Both the position numbers and the translations under genes were made by a program. DNA of 64,000 nt, taken from Streptomyces sp. SM11 (GTDB lineage Bacteria; Actinomycetota; Actinomycetes; Streptomycetales; Streptomycetaceae). Position 1 is the first letter of the stretch. Every line of letters starts with the position of its first letter. The notes below the pieces were generated by a model. That model saw nothing but the letters and a program-made list of their open reading frames with translations. It was not told the origin of the DNA and made no database searches. This document shows, piece by piece, positions 35,426-43,045 of this stretch. The stretch spans positions 1-64,000 of the forward strand of contig NZ_NEUE01000252.1 of the NCBI RefSeq assembly GCF_002910905.1, written 5' to 3'.

Positions 35426-36421
35426 TCACCGACGCGGCCTCGGGGCCGGAAGCACCGGGCGGACCGTGGCCGAGCGGAGTTCGGCCATGCGGGCGGCGAC
35501 GTCGACCTCGGCGCGCGGCCGGGCCAGGAAGGTGTCCGGTACGTCGCCGGTCAGGCCCATCGCCTCGTCGCGGGCGACGGCTGCATGGCAGTCGCGGCAG
35601 ACGCCGTGGTCCAGCGTGGTCGTCGTCTCGTCCTCGTCGCAGAACAGGCACATCATCACCATGCCCACGATCTGCTCGCTCGGGTGGTCCCTCTCCGGCT
35701 GCGGGGCGGGGCTCGGCGGCATCTTGGTCTCCAGTCGTTTACGGAGGAGGGGTCCGGCGGAGTGCACGGACGCCGGCAGGCCCGAGGTCAGGGCCTGGGT
35801 GAGCTGTTCGCGGCCGACGCCGCGCGCCAGCCATTCCCCGACCAGGTGTTCCAACGCCACGCAGTCACCCTCGGAGAGCTGGAGCCGGGGCTCGCGGCGG
35901 CCGAGCCCGGCGAGGACGTCGTACGCCTCCGAGCGCGGGGCCCGGACGCCGGGCTCGGGCTCCTCGACCGCTTCCGTGCCGGCGGAAGCAGCAGCGGGTG
36001 CCGGGGGCTGGCCCGGCGCGTCCATGCCCCGCACGAACCGCACATGGGCGGCCCACCAGTCGGCGTCGCGGGCGGTCCGGGAGAAGTACGTACGCGTCAC
36101 CCAGCGCATCTGGCCGTCAGCCACGGTGACATGGACCCTGATGCGCCGGAGGTGTCCGGCCCGGGTCAGCCGGTCGAGCGCGCTGCGGCACGCCTGCTGC
36201 CCGAAGTCAGGCAGCTCCTCGGCCAGCACCTTGTAGCCGATCGCCGCGCCTTCGGGGAGCCGGTCGACGTACGCGGCGATCGCCGCCTCACGCGGCTCCA
36301 GGCCGGCGAAGTCAGTGGCACGGGGCGGGGCCTGGTCGGGGGCGTGGCGCTTTCCGTACCCGGCTTTCGCCATGGGGTGGGCGGGCGCGCGCAGGGCGGC
36401 ACTAAGGTTGGCAGAAGCCAT
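35426..36421 (-). CDS. MarR-like winged-helix domain protein with C-terminal zinc-ribbon-like segment
   Basis: 331 residues from ATG 36421. Residues 40-100 form a winged helix (A-A-I-A-A-Y-V-D-R-L-P-E-G-A-A-I-G-Y-K-V-L-A-E and S-A-L-D-R-L-T-R-A-G-H-L-R-R-I). The middle is Pro/Glu-rich followed by a helical segment (L-S-E-G-D-C-V-A-L-E-H-L-V-G-E-W-L-A-R-G-V). The C-terminal part contains C-L-F-C-D-E-D-E and V-C-R-D-C-H-A-A-V, a probable four-Cys zinc site. Streptomyces have many such multi-domain HTH proteins of unknown role. A 12-bp hairpin sits in its leader about 42 nt upstream of the start. No partner gene is obvious. Confidence 0.8.
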   Translation of the reverse strand: MASANLSAALRAPAHPMAKAGYGKRHAPDQAPPRATDFAGLEPREAAIAAYVDRLPEGAAIGYKVLAEELPDFGQQACRSALDRLTRAGHLRRIRVHVTVADGQMRWVTRTYFSRTARDADWWAAHVRFVRGMDAPGQPPAPAAASAGTEAVEEPEPGVRAPRSEAYDVLAGLGRREPRLQLSEGDCVALEHLVGEWLARGVGREQLTQALTSGLPASVHSAGPLLRKRLETKMPPSPAPQPERDHPSEQIVGMVMMCLFCDEDETTTTLDHGVCRDCHAAVARDEAMGLTGDVPDTFLARPRAEVDVAARMAELRSATVRPVLPAPRPRR

Positions 36422-36828
36422 GGGGGATCGTCTTTCTAAAGGGTGCGATCTCTTACGGTCAGACCCCGGTCGGTGTTGCGAGCACCACCGGGGTTGTCCG
36501 TTTTACGGATAGTGGGTTGCTCATCGCGAACCTAGAGCGTGCATACGCTCCGGCGCAACCCGGTCACCAAACGTCACTCCTGGTCGAATTCGCGCAGCCT
36601 GCGGTGCAGTTCGGCGTCTGGCCGGGGAGGGAGGGTGGGTGGGTTGAACCCGACCGCCCGTTCCTACAGAGAGGGCTCGAAGCCCGGCGCTCGCGACTCG
36701 GGGCTTGAGCCTCGGGCGGACCTGCGGAGACGTACGTTTCATGGCGTTGCCCGTGATGCGGCACTGCCCGGCAGCCGTCGCATCGGCCGCCGGGTGCTTG
36801 TTGTCGACCGCGTGGTGTTGCGACTCGG
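36422..36828. other. Intergenic region between the HTH gene and the graspetide cluster
   Basis: 407 bp. The part next to 36421 is the leader of the HTH gene with a hairpin. On the minus strand a short frame ending R-P-D-A-E-L-H-R-R-L-R-E-F-D-Q-E then TGA (about 36578-36630) looks protein-like and could be the tail of a lost gene. Nothing else is supported. Confidence 0.4.
36463..36494 (-). other. Leader hairpin of the HTH gene
   Basis: ACCCCGGT and ACCGGGGT pair together with inner GGTG/CACC, one bulged base and a 7-nt loop. It lies in the untranslated leader, 42-73 bp upstream of the start. It could act as an attenuator or stabilise the mRNA; inferred only. Confidence 0.4.
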
Positions 36829-37965
36829 CTATATGCGGAGGGCCCAGCTCGGGCCCTCCGGGGAGTCGAGCCATACGCGCTGGGCCTCGTTGTCGACGGT
36901 GAGGCCGTAGCGCTCGGGGCCGGGCTCGTCGTGCTCGGTGAAGACGCGGTGCGCGTCTTCGAGCCGGGACCACAGAGAGCGGGGGCCGGCCTCACTCACA
37001 GTGCCGTCGGCGTGGAGGCTGGCGATCGCGCCATCGGCGGACCAGACGCGGACAGCGGTCGGCTTCTTGTCCTCGTCGAGGTCGTACTGCCAGTCGAGGT
37101 CGGGCTCGACGATGCTCAGCAGGAAGCGGTACGCGTTATTGGCAACCACGGCGGCGGGTACGTCCGTGGGGCGGCCCTCGCCGGTGGGGAGCTCGGGCCG
37201 GCACGTCGGGACGCCGTCACCGGCGGCGCGTCGCAGCGGCATGAAGTAGGCGCCTCCGGGGAGGAACTGGCCCTCGGCTTTGAGGGGGCCAGTGCGGAGG
37301 ATGCGGACCAAGGCGTTGCCGAGCGGGGCGAGGATCTGGCCTGCGCCGCTGCCGGTGACGGTGCCATCGGCGAGTTGGCGTACCCATGCGGGCGGTACGG
37401 AGTCGATGCGGCAGGTGGCGATGATGCGGTCGTACGGAGCGAGTTCCGCGTGTCCGTACGCGCCGTCGGCGAGGACGACACGCGGTTCGTATCCGGCTTC
37501 GGCGAGATGAGCGCGCGCTGCGGTGATGAGTTCGGGCTCGGTGTCGACGGTGGTCACGAGGTGGCTGCCGAGGCGGTGCGCGAGGAGTGCGGCGTTGTAG
37601 CCGGTCCCTGTGCCGATCTCCAGCGCCTTCATTCCTACACCGTCCTCGACCCGCAATGCCTCCAGCATCGTCGCCATGATCGAAGGCTGAGAGCTCGACG
37701 AGGTCGCCGCGCCGTCGGTGCGGTGCGTGACCAAGGCTCGGTCCTCGTGCACGGCCGCGAACCACTGGTCGCGCGTCCCGGCGTCGTCCGCAGAGATTTT
37801 GCGGCCAGTGTGGTCGTAGAAGTAGGGGACGAATACGTGCCGGGGCACTCTCTCGAACGCGGCTTGCCAGTCGGAGTCGGTCACGTCGCCTGAGTCGACC
37901 AGGGCTTGGGCGAGCCTGGCGCGTCCGACGGCGGCGGCCTGGGCGAGGTCGGGATCGGTGGTCAC
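36829..37965 (-). CDS. tgmC: Graspetide O-methyltransferase (TgmC, PCMT-like)
   Basis: The GTG at 37965 overlaps the stop of the ATP-grasp gene (GTGA). The 378-residue enzyme belongs to the protein-L-isoaspartate methyltransferase family. S-S-S-Q-P-S-I-M-A (90-98) is the substrate loop equivalent to the I-S-Q/A-P-X-M-V-A segment. A-L-E-I-G-T-G-T-G-Y-N-A (114-125) is SAM motif I, followed by V-T-T-V-D-T-E-P-E. The C-terminal ~150 residues are an extension typical of the grasp-associated subfamily. In characterised graspetide clusters the enzyme methylates an Asp of the cross-linked peptide, which then cyclises to an aspartimide. That it does so here is inferred from family and operon. It is the last gene of a coupled five-gene operon. 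Confidence 0.9.
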   Translation of the reverse strand: MTTDPDLAQAAAVGRARLAQALVDSGDVTDSDWQAAFERVPRHVFVPYFYDHTGRKISADDAGTRDQWFAAVHEDRALVTHRTDGAATSSSSQPSIMATMLEALRVEDGVGMKALEIGTGTGYNAALLAHRLGSHLVTTVDTEPELITAARAHLAEAGYEPRVVLADGAYGHAELAPYDRIIATCRIDSVPPAWVRQLADGTVTGSGAGQILAPLGNALVRILRTGPLKAEGQFLPGGAYFMPLRRAAGDGVPTCRPELPTGEGRPTDVPAAVVANNAYRFLLSIVEPDLDWQYDLDEDKKPTAVRVWSADGAIASLHADGTVSEAGPRSLWSRLEDAHRVFTEHDEPGPERYGLTVDNEAQRVWLDSPEGPSWALRI

Positions 37966-38963
37966 AGGGTGCCTTTCTCCAGTAGATCGGCGAGAGCGTG
38001 GGTGATGGCCTCGCGGGTGAGGTCGATCCATGCCCATTGCCCGCCGGGGTTCACGTCGATCAGGTAGTGGGTGCCTGTGGTGTCGACGATGAGGTCGAGC
38101 GCGGCGTAGACGAGGCCGAGGCCGCGCAGCATGGCGCGTATGCCGTGGGCGACGTCGCGCGGGAGCTCGGCGGGTGTGTAGGCGAGTGTCGACGAGTCGC
38201 GGCGCCAGTCGAGGCGGGTGGGGCCTTCTGGTGCGTGGACGGCGACGGGAAAGAGCTGCCCGGCGACGGCGGTGACGCGCACCTCGTACGCCTTGTCGGT
38301 GATCTCGCGCTGGAACAGGTGGGCGGTGAGCCCGATGCGCGGGTCGCCGAACTGTTCGGGCGGGACGCGACGGGTGTAGAGCTGCCCGCGCTTGCCGTCC
38401 TCGGTGTGGACGATGCTGCCGAACACCTTGGTCACGATGCGCCCGCCGCACTTGGCGGCGAACGGGGCGACAGCACCCGGGTCGTTCGTGATCAGCGTCT
38501 CCGGAACGCAGAGCCCGGCCTCGGCCGCTACGGCGAGCTGTGCCGGCTTCGTGCAGTCGGCGTTCCGCTCCGGGCGGTTGACCCACAGCACGTCGGGGAG
38601 CGAGCCGAGCACACCCGGGAGCGCGCCCTTGGCCTGCGACGCGGCGAAGCGTCGTTCGGGGTCGCTCATGGTGTCGGGGAAGGAGTACGAGGTGGGCTTG
38701 CGCCACCACACCGATCGGACCTCGGACAGGTCGACGCCGCGCAGCTGGTCGTACACCCGCCCGTCCCATCGCCCCTCGGGCCGTAACTCGGCGGTGAGCG
38801 TCGACCGGCTGGGGAAGTCGGCCAGGTCCGTACGCCAGAACGGCACGCCGCGCTCGCCCAGCTCACGCAACACGAAGTCGGCGGTGGGGTCGAGTGCGTA
38901 GGTGATGACGAGCACACGCGGCGCCACAGCGCCGCGCGTGCTCTGCCCATGGGTGGGGGCCAT
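37962..38963 (-). CDS. tgmB: ATP-grasp ribosomal peptide maturase (TgmB)
   Basis: ATG 38963 overlaps the stop of the precursor gene (ATGA), which rejects a longer frame. The 333-residue protein has an N-terminal domain recognising the leader peptide (V-L-V-I-T-Y-A-L-D-P-T-A-D, W-W-R-K-P) and an ATP-grasp core: K179 in V-T-K-V-F-G-S, F-Q-R-E-I near 217-221, and the metal ligands D303 and N305 in D-V-N-P-G-G-Q-W. It would activate Asp/Glu side chains as acyl phosphates and join them to Ser/Thr/Lys side chains, forming the macrocycles of a graspetide. Substrate is the TgmA peptide encoded just upstream. Confidence 0.93.
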   Translation of the reverse strand: MAPTHGQSTRGAVAPRVLVITYALDPTADFVLRELGERGVPFWRTDLADFPSRSTLTAELRPEGRWDGRVYDQLRGVDLSEVRSVWWRKPTSYSFPDTMSDPERRFAASQAKGALPGVLGSLPDVLWVNRPERNADCTKPAQLAVAAEAGLCVPETLITNDPGAVAPFAAKCGGRIVTKVFGSIVHTEDGKRGQLYTRRVPPEQFGDPRIGLTAHLFQREITDKAYEVRVTAVAGQLFPVAVHAPEGPTRLDWRRDSSTLAYTPAELPRDVAHGIRAMLRGLGLVYAALDLIVDTTGTHYLIDVNPGGQWAWIDLTREAITHALADLLEKGTL

Positions 38964-39238
38964 CAGTCGTCGTTCTGGTCGGTGTCGATGGCGATGGCGT
39001 CCCTGCCGTCCGACTCGGTGTTGCACGACGTACCGGCCATTGCCTCGATGTAGATGGCGATTGCGCCTTCGACAAGCGAGAGCTGCGAGTCCGGATCGAC
39101 CGAGACCGCGGGCTGCCGGCCAGCGGTGACGGGGGTGGTCAGGGCGTCCAGTCCGAAGGGCCGGGTGGCCAGAGGGCCGGCGGGCTGGGAGCGGGTCACG
39201 TGCGAGAGGGTCGGGACGCGTTCAACGAGTACGGACAT
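38963..39238 (-). CDS. tgmA: Graspetide RiPP precursor (TgmA)
   Basis: ATG 39238 with GAAAGG about eight bases upstream, overlapping the stop of the preceding gene, gives 91 residues. The leader contains R-P-F-G-L at 26-30, the conserved recognition motif of this family, and D-P-D-S-Q at 48-52. The C-terminal core from about Thr70 is T-S-C-N-T-E-S-D-G-R-D and ends D-T-D-Q-N-D-D. It is rich in Thr/Ser donors and Asp/Glu acceptors and contains an Asp-Gly pair, the kind of site prone to aspartimide formation. No other gene in the window has this pattern. The boundary of the core and ring topology are inferred. Confidence 0.88.
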   Translation of the reverse strand: MSVLVERVPTLSHVTRSQPAGPLATRPFGLDALTTPVTAGRQPAVSVDPDSQLSLVEGAIAIYIEAMAGTSCNTESDGRDAIAIDTDQNDD

Positions 39239-39798
39239 CACTGTCGCCTTTCACTGGGGCCGATGGTGCTAGGAGTTGTGCGGTGATCCCCGTCCGACCG
39301 CCCGAGGGCGGTGGGACGGAAGCTCTGAGGAGGGGCGGCGCGGGTCTTGCCGAGGCGGAGCCGCCCTTGCAGCGCACGCTCGGTCACATACGCGTCGACG
39401 AATTCGAGCGACGAGCTGACCGGGAGCGGGTCCGGACCGACTACGACGGTGACGGTTCCCCCGTCACAGACGAAGCGCACCCAGTCGCCGCCGATGGGCA
39501 CATGGAGCAGGTAGTCGCAGCCGTCGAGCCGCAGCAGCACGTCCGACTCCTGATGCATGAAGAGCCGCGAACCGATGTCGGGCAGGAGCACGGTCGGCTC
39601 TGCCAGGGTGAGAGCGTCGGCGAGGCCCCGCATCCGCGCCTCGACCATCTGCGGTGACTCACCAGGGCGGAGACCGGGCGGGTGCGCGATCAGCAGGAAG
39701 GCGAGGTGACCGACCTTCGTGGGATCGATCCAGAACCATGCGGCCACCGAGGCGAGCAGTCCAGCACTCGGCGCGATCGTGGCGGGCCGCGTCAGCAT
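39238..39798 (-). CDS. Unknown protein coupled to the graspetide precursor
   Basis: ATG 39798 overlaps the ATPase gene upstream by a few bases, and the stop overlaps the tgmA start. The 186-residue protein has a hydrophobic N-terminal third (A-G-L-L-A-S-V-A-A-W-F-W-I-D, L-A-F-L-L-I-A-H), a helical stretch and several beta strands (V-L-L-R-L-D-G-C-D-Y-L-L-H-V-P, V-T-V-V-V-G-P-D-P-L). The C-terminus is basic and polar. I do not recognise a family. Its fixed place between the regulator-like ATPase and tgmA suggests a cluster-specific role, for example peptide handling or immunity, but this is a guess. Confidence 0.75.
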   Translation of the reverse strand: MLTRPATIAPSAGLLASVAAWFWIDPTKVGHLAFLLIAHPPGLRPGESPQMVEARMRGLADALTLAEPTVLLPDIGSRLFMHQESDVLLRLDGCDYLLHVPIGGDWVRFVCDGGTVTVVVGPDPLPVSSSLEFVDAYVTERALQGRLRLGKTRAAPPQSFRPTALGRSDGDHRTTPSTIGPSERRQ

Positions 39799-40214
39799 GG
39801 GATCGCTCCCGCCGCTGATTTGTGCCGGGTCTCGATCTTGAACTCGGTCCATACGGTCTTGCCGCTCGGAACGCGCGGCTGCACCCCCCATCCGTCGGCG
39901 AGGGCATCCACGAGTAACAGCCCTCGTCCGGACACGTCCTCGGCATCCGGGCAGTTGATGTGGGGAAGGCGACCGGACTGGTCATGGACCTCGACGCGCA
40001 GGCGGCCGTCGATGAGGGATGCCGCGACGAGGAAGTACCCACCTTGCGGGACCGCGTGCCGAATCGCGTTCGTCGCGAGTTCCGAGAGGCAGAGCAGAGC
40101 GTCGTCGGAACGGTCGATGATGTCCCACTCGCTCAGCACATGGCGTAAGAATGAACGCGCCTCGGGCACTGCGGCATCGGCTCGGGAGAACCTGCGCTCC
40201 GCTGGTCTTGGCAT
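39792..40214 (-). CDS. RsbW-like HATPase protein, first gene of the graspetide operon
   Basis: 140 residues with a compact GHKL ATPase domain. A-L-L-C-L-S-E-L-A-T-N-A-I-R-H-A is the N-box (Asn present), V-E-V-H-D-Q-S-G-R-L-P is the G1 box with the Asp, and G-R-G-L-L-L-V-D-A-L-A-D is the G2 box, followed by V-W-T-E-F. The protein probably has an intact nucleotide site, unlike the ATPase at 9049. Such proteins act as anti-sigma kinases or partner-switch regulators. It leads the operon and is divergent (138 bp) from the XRE-TPR regulator, so these two may regulate the cluster together. Confidence 0.88.
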   Translation of the reverse strand: MPRPAERRFSRADAAVPEARSFLRHVLSEWDIIDRSDDALLCLSELATNAIRHAVPQGGYFLVAASLIDGRLRVEVHDQSGRLPHINCPDAEDVSGRGLLLVDALADGWGVQPRVPSGKTVWTEFKIETRHKSAAGAIPC

Positions 40215-40352
40215 ATGAGTGCAACTCCCTTGCCTGCACGGTTGGTTCGTTCATCCAGGCAACCCCCAAGGCGCGTCCGGGGGTACCGTCAGAAGGGGTG
40301 GCAAGGGGTGGCACTTGAACTACCGGCCGCGGCGAAGGGGTAGGAACTCAAT

Positions 40353-41705
40353 ATGACGTCACCGAACACGAATTTCGCACGGTGGCTTGAGCGGTCGGGT
40401 ATGAGCAACAAGGAGTTGGCCCGCCGCGTCAAAGCCGCAGCTCAGGTATGGGGTCAGCCGCACATTCAGACGGACGCCACGGCGGTGAGGCGCTGGCTGG
40501 CCGGCCTTCAGCCACGTTCTCCGGTGCCAGAGGTCATCGCCGACGTGATCTCGGCGAGCGTCGGATTTCGGGTCACAGCATACGACCTTGGCTTCGCCGA
40601 GGGCGGCACCGCAGATCGGTCGCTCGCCTACAACTCCTCTTTCGCCGTTACGGTGGAAGCCGTTGCCGACTTGGGGAGAGCGGACGTGGATCGTCGAAAG
40701 TTCCTGGCAGCGGCACCTTTCGCCGCAGTCGCAGCCGTTGGGCCCTCGCGCGACTGGCTGCTCAACACTATTGATCAGCACCCGGATCCCGGCCCGCGCG
40801 TACGCTTTGAAGACGTCACCGCGGTGAAGAACATGTTCGGCGAGTTCCAGAAAATGGACGTACTCCAGGGCGGCGGCTCGGGCCGTCTCATCCTCGCCGA
40901 GTACATGAACCAGCACGTCTACCCGCTGCTGCGCCGAACGCATTCGGACGAGGTGCGGCGGGCGCTGTGCGAAGCGGCGGCCGAGCAGACGTATCTCCTC
41001 GGATGGATGGCGTACGACACCGGAGAACATGGCACGGCCCAGCGGTACTTGATCCAGTCGCTACGCCTGGCGGAGGAGTCGAAGAACGCGGCGCTCGGCG
41101 CTCACGTCCTCGCGGGTATGGCCGACCAGGCGACACTGCTCGGCGACCCGGCGGAGGGCCGGCGGCTTGCCCAGGCCGGCCGCGCCGGGCTGGGCAAGAA
41201 CACCTCCCCCGCATGCCTCGCCGATCTATGGGCCCTGGAGGCTCGTGCGCTGGCGAAGCTCGGTGACAAGTCCGACGCGGCTCGGGCTGTGACGCGGTCC
41301 GAGACGGCGTACGGCCGCGTACGGCTGGAGGACGAGCAGGAGTGGGCGGCGTTCATCGACCCCGCGTACCTCCATGGCGAGCACGCGAACACCTTCCGGG
41401 ACCTCGGGCAGGCCGAGAGGGCCGAGCGGCACGCGCGCCAGTCGATCGACCACGCCCGCAAGCAGCGTCGCGCCCGCCGGGGTGCCATGTCGCAGGCCGC
41501 ACTCGCTGTATCCCACTTGCAGCGGCGTGACCTTGAGGCGGCCCACTCCGCAGGGCTGCGGACACTCTCGCTGTCGCGGCAGGTCAAGAGTTCGCGGTGC
41601 GTCGAGGCCGTGCAGGACTTGCAGCGACGTATGGAGCCGTTCGGGACGCATCGCCTGGTGGCCGACTTCAACGAACGGGCGCGCGAGCTGGTCGCCGCAG
41701 CGTAA
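40353..41705 (+). CDS. XRE-family regulator with TPR domain
   Basis: 450 residues from ATG 40353. The N-terminal ~75 residues form a divergent helix-turn-helix (R-S-G-M-S-N-K-E-L-A-R-R-V-K, A-V-R-R-W-L-A-G). After a short linker with R-R-K-F-L-A-A-A-P-F, the rest is helical with TPR-like repeats (Q-R-Y-L-I-Q-S-L-R-L-A-E-E-S, L-A-D-L-W-A-L-E-A-R-A-L-A-K-L-G, A-E-R-H-A-R-Q-S-I). This resembles RRNPP-like and other Streptomyces TPR regulators that can bind small peptides. Its place divergent from the graspetide operon suggests that it controls it and could sense the product, which is inferred. Confidence 0.85.
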   Translation: MTSPNTNFARWLERSGMSNKELARRVKAAAQVWGQPHIQTDATAVRRWLAGLQPRSPVPEVIADVISASVGFRVTAYDLGFAEGGTADRSLAYNSSFAVTVEAVADLGRADVDRRKFLAAAPFAAVAAVGPSRDWLLNTIDQHPDPGPRVRFEDVTAVKNMFGEFQKMDVLQGGGSGRLILAEYMNQHVYPLLRRTHSDEVRRALCEAAAEQTYLLGWMAYDTGEHGTAQRYLIQSLRLAEESKNAALGAHVLAGMADQATLLGDPAEGRRLAQAGRAGLGKNTSPACLADLWALEARALAKLGDKSDAARAVTRSETAYGRVRLEDEQEWAAFIDPAYLHGEHANTFRDLGQAERAERHARQSIDHARKQRRARRGAMSQAALAVSHLQRRDLEAAHSAGLRTLSLSRQVKSSRCVEAVQDLQRRMEPFGTHRLVADFNERARELVAAA

Positions 41706-41767
41706 CGACCGCACCTCAACGACAAAGGCGCCCCGCCTCGGCATCAGCCGAGGTGGGGCGCGGTGCG

Positions 41768-42118
41768 TTACGACTCTCCGAGCCGGGATCTGACGATGCC
41801 GCTGATCCTGTCGGCGGCCGCTTCGGGATCTTCGTGTTCCCAAACGCGCACGACGGCCCAGCCTTGCGCGCTGAGGGACGCGTTCGTGTCGGCGTCACGG
41901 GCCCGGTTTCCCGCGATCTTCTCCTGCCAGAACTCGCCTCGCTTGGTAGCGGGTCGGTGGTGCTCGGGGCAGCCGTGCCAGTAGCAGCCGTCGACGAACA
42001 CGGCCACGCGGGCCTTGGTGAACACGACGTCGGCCGTTCGCCTGAGCTCATGCACAGGCCTCACCGACACCCGGTATCGAAGCCCGTTGCGATGAAGGGC
42101 GGAGCGCAGGAGCAGCGG
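41768..42118 (-). pseudogene. vsr: Very-short-patch (Vsr) endonuclease, N-terminally truncated
   Basis: The C-terminal ~117 residues of a Vsr mismatch endonuclease are present: L-L-R-S-A-L-H-R-N-G-L-R-Y-R, then A-D-V-V-F-T-K-A-R-V-A-V-F-V-D-G-C-Y-W-H-G-C-P-E-H-H with the catalytic Asp and zinc ligands, and W-A-V-V-R-V-W-E-H-E. The usual first ~25 residues (R-M-X-X-I-R-X-X-D-T-X-P-E) are absent. Upstream of L-L-R-S the frame has no family resemblance, and the neighbouring frame encodes an antitoxin-like HTH start. A GTG at 42070 could start a shorter 100-residue product, but that would lose the first helix. No cytosine methyltransferase partner is present. Confidence 0.72.
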
Positions 42119-42264
42119 ATCACCCGCAGATGGTGCCCCAGCACGTACGCCTCGGTAGCGGTACGCGCCGCCTGCCTGCGCGCTTCCCGCTCGGCGTCAT
42201 TCGCCTCCGGGGCGCCCGCGCGCATCCGCTGTCTCACCTCGGCCCAGCTGCTCTGCCCGCTCAA
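42115..42264 (-). pseudogene. N-terminal fragment of an XRE/HigA-like antitoxin-type HTH protein
   Basis: From a possible TTG at 42264 the minus strand reads S-G-Q-S-S-W-A-E-V-R-Q-R-M-R and E-A-R-R-Q-A-A-R-T-A-T-E-A-Y-V-L-G-H-H-L-R-V-I-R. This is the typical start of small actinomycete HTH antitoxin proteins. The HTH itself is missing: similarity ends at about 42118, where Vsr-like sequence begins in another frame. It is one side of a deletion junction. The toxin partner is not seen. Confidence 0.6.
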
Positions 42265-42290
42265 CGCAATCGGCCTCCCGCCCGTTCCGC

Positions 42291-42950
42291 CTACTTCACC
42301 TGGCGCAGGCCCAGCGGGGCCGCGATCTCCTGGAGCATCACGCGGCCCGCTTCCTCGGCGAGGTCCTCCTCGCCCGGGTCCTGGTCGGTGTCCAGGCCGT
42401 CCAGCTCCTCCAGGGGCTGGCCGAGGCGGATGTGGGCGACCAGGGACTGGAGGGCGCGGAGGGTGGCGGAGGCGGTGGAGCCCCAGTTGGAGAAGTACGA
42501 GAACTGCCACCACCACAGCGCCTCGGCGGTGCGCTCGGCGTCGTAGTGCGCGAGGCCGTGGCCGAGGTCGGTGACGAGGTCGGCCAGGTCGTCGGAGATC
42601 CGGTGCGGGACCGGGGCCTTGCGGGGCTCGTACGGGTCGAAGACCTCGGAGTAGACGTCGATCGGCTCCAGGAGCACCGCGAACCGCTCGCGCAGGCCGT
42701 CCGCGTCCGGCTCGGGGCCGAGGTCCGGTTCGTACCGCTCGTCGGGCAGGACGTCCTCGTACGCGCCGAGGCGGCCGCCCGCGAGCAGGAGCTGCGAGAC
42801 CTGGAGGAGCAGGACCGGGACGGCCTCTTCCGGCTCGTCGACCTTGGACACCTCGGTGACCGCGACGATGAACGTCTTGATCTGGTCCGCGATCTGGACG
42901 GCGAAGTCGTCCGGGTCCTGCGTGACGGAGTTCAGCGTGGCGTCAGACAT
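42291..42950 (-). CDS. DUF5063 domain protein
   Basis: 219 residues, mostly helical and acidic, conserved next to recR in Streptomyces. Recognisable blocks are F-A-V-Q-I-A-D-Q-I-K-T-F, the long helix V-L-L-L-Q-V-S-Q-L-L-L-A-G-G-R-L-G-A, H-R-I-S-D-D-L-A-D-L-V-T-D-L and W-W-W-Q-F-S-Y-F-S-N-W-G. There is no known catalytic motif and no membrane helix. It lies 95 bp downstream of recR on the same strand. The function of the family is unknown to me. Confidence 0.85.
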   Translation of the reverse strand: MSDATLNSVTQDPDDFAVQIADQIKTFIVAVTEVSKVDEPEEAVPVLLLQVSQLLLAGGRLGAYEDVLPDERYEPDLGPEPDADGLRERFAVLLEPIDVYSEVFDPYEPRKAPVPHRISDDLADLVTDLGHGLAHYDAERTAEALWWWQFSYFSNWGSTASATLRALQSLVAHIRLGQPLEELDGLDTDQDPGEEDLAEEAGRVMLQEIAAPLGLRQVK

Positions 42951-43045
42951 CGAGGGGACCTCCCGTGGGCGCGGTCACAAACGGTGAAGCGGACGGCGAA
43001 GCGGACGGCAGTACGTGCGGGGGCCGAGGAGGTACGGCGGTGGGG

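Noticed and set aside
36578-36640. Possible integrase or phage-gene tail R-P-D-A-E-L-H-R-R-L-R
   Set aside because: Only ~16 residues before a stop and no upstream coding in frame; too little for a call.
36630-36720. tRNA-like T-loop strings (GGTTGAACCC, GGGCTCGAAGCCC)
   Set aside because: No acceptor/anticodon arms can be folded into a cloverleaf.
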